Source: CAZICM01 sp964537685
Lineage (GTDB): Bacteria > Myxococcota_A > Polyangia > Polyangiales > Polyangiaceae
Reading direction: 5' to 3'
Length of the DNA stretch: 48,911 nt
NCBI GenBank assembly: GCA_964537685.1
Contig: CAZICM010000070.1
Span: 1-48,911, forward strand
Positions 45,548 to 48,911 of the stretch are shown here, one piece after another. Position numbers and translations under genes: made by a program. Below the pieces are notes generated by a model, which ran no database searches, was not told where the DNA came from, and saw nothing but the letters and a program-made list of their open reading frames with translations. Every line of letters starts with the position of its first letter. Within the stretch, counting starts at the first letter, position 1.

Positions 45548-46041
45548 ATAATCCGAATCCCCTCACCCAAACTCCGCTCTTCACAATCCAGCGCGCTCCC
45601 ATCCTCCCACGCCAGCATCGCAAACTCCGCCTCCCCCTCCAAAGCCACGATCGGATGATGCCATACCCCCATATTGTAATTCATCCCTTGACCAGGCCCA
45701 AACACAAAGGCCCGTACACCCTCAATATCCGGCCCCCCATCCCCGAGCGCAGGCGCCACAATCACCAAAAAACGCACGCACACCATCGGCAAAAAGGCTT
45801 GCGTCGAACAAGGATGCCGCTCCAAGAGCTTCACCTCAAAGGGCAATTGCTTTGCAACCGACCGGAACACCGCCAAATTCGGCCTCGCATCCGCCCTCGC
45901 CGATACCAGCGCCGCGCAAAAATCCGAACGAAGCGCCGTCCCCTGATTCGCCGGCTTTCCTTCCACCACACCCGCCGATATCACTTGACCAAAGGGCGCA
46001 AAGCCATCGGCTGTAACCCGTTCCGCTTTTATCTCCCGCAC
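45544..46041 (-). CDS. allA: Ureidoglycolate lyase
   Basis: A 165-aa product matching AllA: AERVTADGFAPFGQVI at the N-terminus, FRSVAKQLPFEVKLLERHPCSTQAFLPM and FGPGQGMNYNMGVWHHPIVAL. The enzyme splits ureidoglycolate into glyoxylate and urea, the final step of ureide breakdown. It follows uraH by 9 bp in a minus-strand operon with the allantoicase fusion. Confidence 0.95.
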   Translation of the reverse strand: MREIKAERVTADGFAPFGQVISAGVVEGKPANQGTALRSDFCAALVSARADARPNLAVFRSVAKQLPFEVKLLERHPCSTQAFLPMVCVRFLVIVAPALGDGGPDIEGVRAFVFGPGQGMNYNMGVWHHPIVALEGEAEFAMLAWEDGSALDCEERSLGEGIRII

Positions 46042-46050
46042 AGCTTCCCC

Positions 46051-46383
46051 TCAAGACCCCCGATAGGTCGTAAACCCAAAGGGATTTAATAACAAAGGCA
46101 CATGAAAATGCTGCCCCGCCTCCGCCACCAAAAAACTAATGCTCACCTCGGGATAAAACGCCTTTATATTTTGCGCCTCAAAATACGCGCCCACAAAAAA
46201 TCGAATCCTATAGGTCCCAGGCGCCGGACTCTCCGCCATTAAAGGGCTTACCCGCCCATCGCTATTTGTCGTTCCTTCGCCCAAGAGCTTCCACGACCCC
46301 GCTTCTTCAACTTCCAAACTGACCCGGACCCCGCTCGCCGGACGCCCCCGGGTTGTATCCAAAATATGCGTGCTCACACCCAT
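46051..46383 (-). CDS. uraH: 5-hydroxyisourate hydrolase
   Basis: A 110-aa transthyretin-like protein with STHILDTTRGRPA at the N-terminus, the GRVSPL and FYPEVSI motifs, and the diagnostic C-terminal YRGS. It converts 5-hydroxyisourate to OHCU after urate oxidation. The next enzyme in the pathway, OHCU decarboxylase, is fused to the upstream gene's product, 15 bp away. Confidence 0.97.
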   Translation of the reverse strand: MGVSTHILDTTRGRPASGVRVSLEVEEAGSWKLLGEGTTNSDGRVSPLMAESPAPGTYRIRFFVGAYFEAQNIKAFYPEVSISFLVAEAGQHFHVPLLLNPFGFTTYRGS

Positions 46384-46398
46384 GATGATATCTCCCTT

Positions 46399-47943
46399 TC
46401 ACTGGCCCAAGAGCCACTTTCCCATCCTTAATTTGGTAATCTTGGCCTGCTCCCGGGCCGCCTGCTCGATCTCTTGCTCCCGGGATTGTCCAATTCTCTG
46501 CTCCAAGCTCGCAAGCACAAAGGGCGCAGAGCGTCCCGTCGCGCACAGGATAAAAATAAAACCAAATTTCTCGAAGTAACGCTCATTTAACTCCGCCAAA
46601 CGCCCCGCCACCGCCTCGGCCGAATGCGCCATCGCCGCCTGTTCTCCCATCGACCAAGCCGCCGAGCGCTCGGTCTGCGTTTCCGCCTTCTTGGGCTGTC
46701 CCAGCTTGGGATGTGCCGCAAATGCTTCCAGCCAGTCTTGTTCCGCCAGCGGCCACCATAAATCTTCCGCCGCTTGAAACAACTCCCTCACGCTCCCAAA
46801 AGGTCGTTTTGCCGTCATTGCCCTTGCAAACGCCTTCGATCCATTCCACGACAACGCAAGCCCCAAAGCATCTTCCTCGCCGAAAGCATTTAACTCCCCC
46901 AATCGCTTGCTTTCCTCGGGCGTATCCAGCGCCACCCCAAAGACCCTTAAACGATTCACCCCGCCATGAGGAAAAATATGCACCCTCAAATGCGTCACCA
47001 CCATAGGCCGATCGGGTTCCAAGAGATGCCTTCGATGCTGCACCAGCGGCGTTTTTGAAATCAACACAGGCCAAGGCTCGGCGGACTTAAGTTTTTGGAT
47101 GAACACCCCCGGCTCAAACGCATGGGCATCCAGGGCTTCGATCAAAGTAGCCTGAGGTGCATTTCCCTTAAAGAAGTGAGTATCCAATTCAATACGCTCG
47201 ACCTTGCCCCTTCGGCCCAGGGCAATCACGCACCAATCCGAGCCGGGCGTACGCCTTCGCTTGGTTTCCCAACCATCCCCCATATTCACACCCCGCCCCG
47301 GCATCAACAAATTCACGGGCGGCCCAAAAAACTGATCGCTTACCGCCGCAATGGTTCCCCCATGTTCAATCGCGGCCAAATCGATGGAACCCGCCCTATA
47401 AAAGACCTTGGGATCGGGCCGAACGGCGCCATACACCTTTAATCGAGCCACACCCCCATCGGGATAGATATGAAAACGCAGATGCGTAACCCTGGACGAA
47501 GGCGAAGACAAGGCCAGCACATTGGGGAAATCGGGCCTTATGGGCGTGCGGGGCAGAATTTCCTTCCATCCTGGATGCTCGACTAAATCGCGGGCGGTAG
47601 CGGTATCGGGGGCTTCGAGGCCATCGAGCGACACTTCTTGAGGGGCATTTCCTTTAAAATGGGTGGTATCGGCGACAATCCCCATGACATCGCCAGGCAT
47701 CCCCAAGCGAAGGATAACGCAATCATGACCGGGCTCACGTTTTCGCTGAGACTCCCAGCCATCCATCCACTTACCCTTATCGGTATACTTATCGGCGATC
47801 CACAGGGGTGCGGAAGGTTTTAGTAGGTTTTCTTTTTCGGCGAAATAATCATCGGAAGCCCAGAGCACGAAAGCGCCGGCCGCATCGGAGGCGAGATTGA
47901 CGAGGTGGGCAAAGATATCGGGGACCTGAGCGGGCGTGGACAT
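46399..47943 (-). CDS. Allantoicase-OHCU decarboxylase fusion protein
   Basis: ATG 47943 is chosen; a further in-frame start 36 bases upstream adds a Cys/Arg leader. The 514-aa product has two tandem allantoicase repeats in residues ~1-340, each with HFKGNAPQ and VTHLRxHIxPxGGVxRLxVxG motifs. They are followed by an OHCU decarboxylase domain (~345-514) with HPKLGQ, an EQAAM helix and NERYFEKFGFIFILCATGRS. One chain thus carries two non-consecutive steps: OHCU to (S)-allantoin, and allantoate to ureidoglycolate plus urea. The intervening allantoinase and the first enzyme uricase are absent from the window. It is the first gene of the ureide operon, downstream of the 42-bp repeat array. Confidence 0.93.
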   Translation of the reverse strand: MSTPAQVPDIFAHLVNLASDAAGAFVLWASDDYFAEKENLLKPSAPLWIADKYTDKGKWMDGWESQRKREPGHDCVILRLGMPGDVMGIVADTTHFKGNAPQEVSLDGLEAPDTATARDLVEHPGWKEILPRTPIRPDFPNVLALSSPSSRVTHLRFHIYPDGGVARLKVYGAVRPDPKVFYRAGSIDLAAIEHGGTIAAVSDQFFGPPVNLLMPGRGVNMGDGWETKRRRTPGSDWCVIALGRRGKVERIELDTHFFKGNAPQATLIEALDAHAFEPGVFIQKLKSAEPWPVLISKTPLVQHRRHLLEPDRPMVVTHLRVHIFPHGGVNRLRVFGVALDTPEESKRLGELNAFGEEDALGLALSWNGSKAFARAMTAKRPFGSVRELFQAAEDLWWPLAEQDWLEAFAAHPKLGQPKKAETQTERSAAWSMGEQAAMAHSAEAVAGRLAELNERYFEKFGFIFILCATGRSAPFVLASLEQRIGQSREQEIEQAAREQAKITKLRMGKWLLGQ

Positions 47944-48000
47944 GGCGCGTCTATACGCCGAACCTGGGGCGCAGGGCAAGAATTTTGGATGGGGATGGTT

Positions 48001-48258
48001 TGGAACGGGTCGAATAGGGCTGTTTGCGTCTTTCCAAACTTCTTACATCGCTTGATCACGCCTGTTTGCGCCGTTCAAAAGGTTTTACATGGCCCGATCA
48101 GGTCTGTTTGAGACATGTAGAAGCTTCTACATCGCCCGATCACATCTGTTTGCGCCGTTCAAAAGGTTCTACATCGCCCGATCACATCTGTTTGCGCCGT
48201 TCAAAAGGTTTTACATCGCCCGATCACGCCTGTTTGAGTCATGTAGAACGTTTTGCAT
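48001..48258. repeat. 42-bp tandem repeat array (five full units, degenerate flanks)
   Basis: Units start at 48043, 48085, 48127, 48169 and 48211, spaced exactly 42 bp; 48001-48042 and 48253 onward are decayed units. Units 3 and 4 are identical over all 42 bases. The shared core is TACATCGCCCGATCA...CTGTTTG; two alternative 3' halves occur, GCGCCGTTCAAAAGGTT (units 1, 3, 4) and GAGNCATGTAGAA (units 2, 5). The array fills most of the 409-bp space between the ureide operon (minus) and the SpvB/RHS-type gene (plus). Two plus-strand frames stay open through it. Confidence 0.9.
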
Positions 48259-48305
48259 TGGGTAAAAGCAGATTAAAGGGGCTGGAAGAGGGGTCTACCG
48301 ACTGA
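48024..48305 (+). CDS. Possible 14-residue-repeat peptide encoded by the 42-bp array (doubtful)
   Basis: A 93-codon frame from TTG 48024 spans the array and reads as repeats of SKGFTSPDHxCLRR, with variants HVEASTSPDH. No ribosome-binding site is visible and a second frame through the array is also open (LFAPFKRFYIARS type), so coding is uncertain. If translated it would be a small, Cys- and Arg-rich repeat protein of unknown function. Confidence 0.2.
   Translation: MRLSKLLTSLDHACLRRSKGFTWPDQVCLRHVEASTSPDHICLRRSKGSTSPDHICLRRSKGFTSPDHACLSHVERFALGKSRLKGLEEGSTD
48115..48132. repeat. 18-bp perfect palindrome ATGTAGAAGCTTCTACAT
   Basis: It forms where a GAGNCATGTAGAA-type unit end meets the next unit start (unit 2/3 junction). 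The same junction between unit 5 and the decayed unit 6 (48241-48258) keeps an imperfect version with seven of nine pairs. Confidence 0.85.
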
Positions 48306-48352
48306 AGGTATTCATCCTTTCCCCGCATCGGGATATTTGATATTTGTGCATC

Positions 48353-48911
48353 ATGTCTGCACACGGACTGCCCTTTCGAATGTTGGGTTTGATGATCGCT
48401 GTGCTGGTGGTGGGCGCGTGTGGAGATGCGAAGATTTGGCCATTTGTTGTGGCACCCGCGCCTTTACCGCCGGGCGATTTGTATTGGGGTTGTCCAGATT
48501 TTGATGGCGAGCGGCCGCTGGCTGATTTGCCGAATGAGAAGACGGCGGAGGCAGGTGCCAACCACTTCTTGTTCTCGGCGTCAAGCGTCGGCGAAGCAAA
48601 TTTTTTGTATGCGATCGAGGCGGTTCCTGGCCGAGGCGGGCAGGTGCCAGGCATTTCTGTCCGCTACTCAAGCGCTGCGGATGACGGATTTTTAGGGTTT
48701 GGGTTTTCGCTGGGAGGGCTGTCGGCGATCTCTAGGTGCGGCAAGAATCTAGCGGACGATGGCGAGATTGAAGCCGTTCGGGATGATGCGGGGGATGCGT
48801 TTTGTATGGATGGGGCGCGCTTGGTGGAAGTGGCGCCCAATGAATACCGGACGGTTCCCGATTCTTTTTCAAGGATTGTTGCGAGTTCAAATGCAAAAGG
48901 GCCGGAAGCGT
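48353..48911 (+). CDS. SpvB/RHS-type lipoprotein, 5' part (runs off the window)
   Basis: The frame opens at ATG 48353 and has no stop before the window end (186 codons seen). A signal peptide with lipobox VVGAC (~residue 22) is followed by a short Pro-rich stretch. A domain then shows VPGRGGQVPGISVRYSSAADDGFLGFGFSLGGLSAISRC (~90-130), the characteristic N-terminal signature of SpvB/TcdB- and RHS-type toxin-shell proteins, which usually reads PGRxGxxPxLSLxYSSxxGNGxLGxGWxLxGLSxIxRC. Such proteins form a hollow cocoon that carries a C-terminal toxin. Lipidation would tether it to the cell surface. The C-terminal half, and so any toxin, is outside the window. Confidence 0.88.
   Translation, partial: MSAHGLPFRMLGLMIAVLVVGACGDAKIWPFVVAPAPLPPGDLYWGCPDFDGERPLADLPNEKTAEAGANHFLFSASSVGEANFLYAIEAVPGRGGQVPGISVRYSSAADDGFLGFGFSLGGLSAISRCGKNLADDGEIEAVRDDAGDAFCMDGARLVEVAPNEYRTVPDSFSRIVASSNAKGPEA

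Noticed and set aside
48043..48252. CRISPR array
   Set aside because: The units are contiguous 42-bp repeats with no spacer sequence between them and there are no cas genes.

Overview
The window looks like chromosomal DNA of a member of the Myxococcota, probably near the Polyangiales. The evidence is a high density of lipoproteins with Gly/Ser-rich linkers and cysteine-repeat tails, eukaryote-like Ser/Thr kinases fused to TPR or proline-rich regions, paired FadL-type porins, a HrcA/CIRCE-controlled groESL operon and a GH57 branching enzyme. Base composition appears only moderately GC-rich, lower than the typical ~70% GC polyangial genomes. The taxonomic call is an inference from gene content and was not tested by any search.

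Layout. 1-4.3 kb: the end of a proline-rich membrane protein, a membrane-anchored pseudokinase, and three tandem paralogous cysteine-rich lipoproteins. 4.4-6.1 kb: a lipoprotein with a CHAP amidase domain. 6.3-8.7 kb (minus): an MscS channel fused to a cyclic-nucleotide-binding domain, and a conserved hypothetical. 8.8-11.1 kb: promoter + CIRCE + groES-groEL + terminator. 11.1-16.5 kb (minus): a lipoprotein, then a translationally coupled AlkD-FadL-FadL-lipoprotein operon. 16.6-21.3 kb: two beta-propeller-type lipoproteins separated by an inverted repeat. 21.4-27.6 kb: a compact operon-like run pssA, hypothetical, ccsA/hemX-like, hemA, hemC and GH57 branching enzyme. 27.6-30.6 kb: a PGY-repeat outer-membrane-type protein, Hsp33, and a three-TM protein with a prokaryotic YEATS domain. 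30.6-33.6 kb: a dimethylglycine/sarcosine dehydrogenase (minus) divergent from a small alpha/beta-barrel-type protein. 33.6-36.2 kb: an active Ser/Thr kinase with a TPR-like tail. 36.2-41.4 kb (minus): a PHP-fold metallohydrolase and three lipoproteins, one with PD40 repeats and a CxxCH haem-type motif. 41.5-45.5 kb: CYTH phosphatase, membrane protein, small STAS-like protein and GNAT. 45.5-47.9 kb (minus): a ureide-degradation operon encoding allantoicase-OHCU decarboxylase fusion, HIU hydrolase and ureidoglycolate lyase. 48.0-48.3 kb: a 42-bp tandem repeat array. 48.35 kb to the end: the start of an SpvB/RHS-type lipoprotein that runs off the window.

The genes that most clearly work together are groES/groEL under HrcA control, the haem genes hemX-like/hemA/hemC, and the ureide operon, which covers hydroxyisourate to allantoin and allantoate to glyoxylate. 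Uricase and allantoinase are not in the window.

The strongest leads for undescribed biology are: (i) the 42-bp (four helical turns, 14 codons) repeat array with an embedded 18-bp perfect palindrome between the ureide operon and the RHS-type gene; (ii) the three-TM/coiled-coil/pYEATS protein, a family predicted to act in conflict or stress signalling; (iii) the pseudokinase next to a tandem-triplicated 11-cysteine lipoprotein family.
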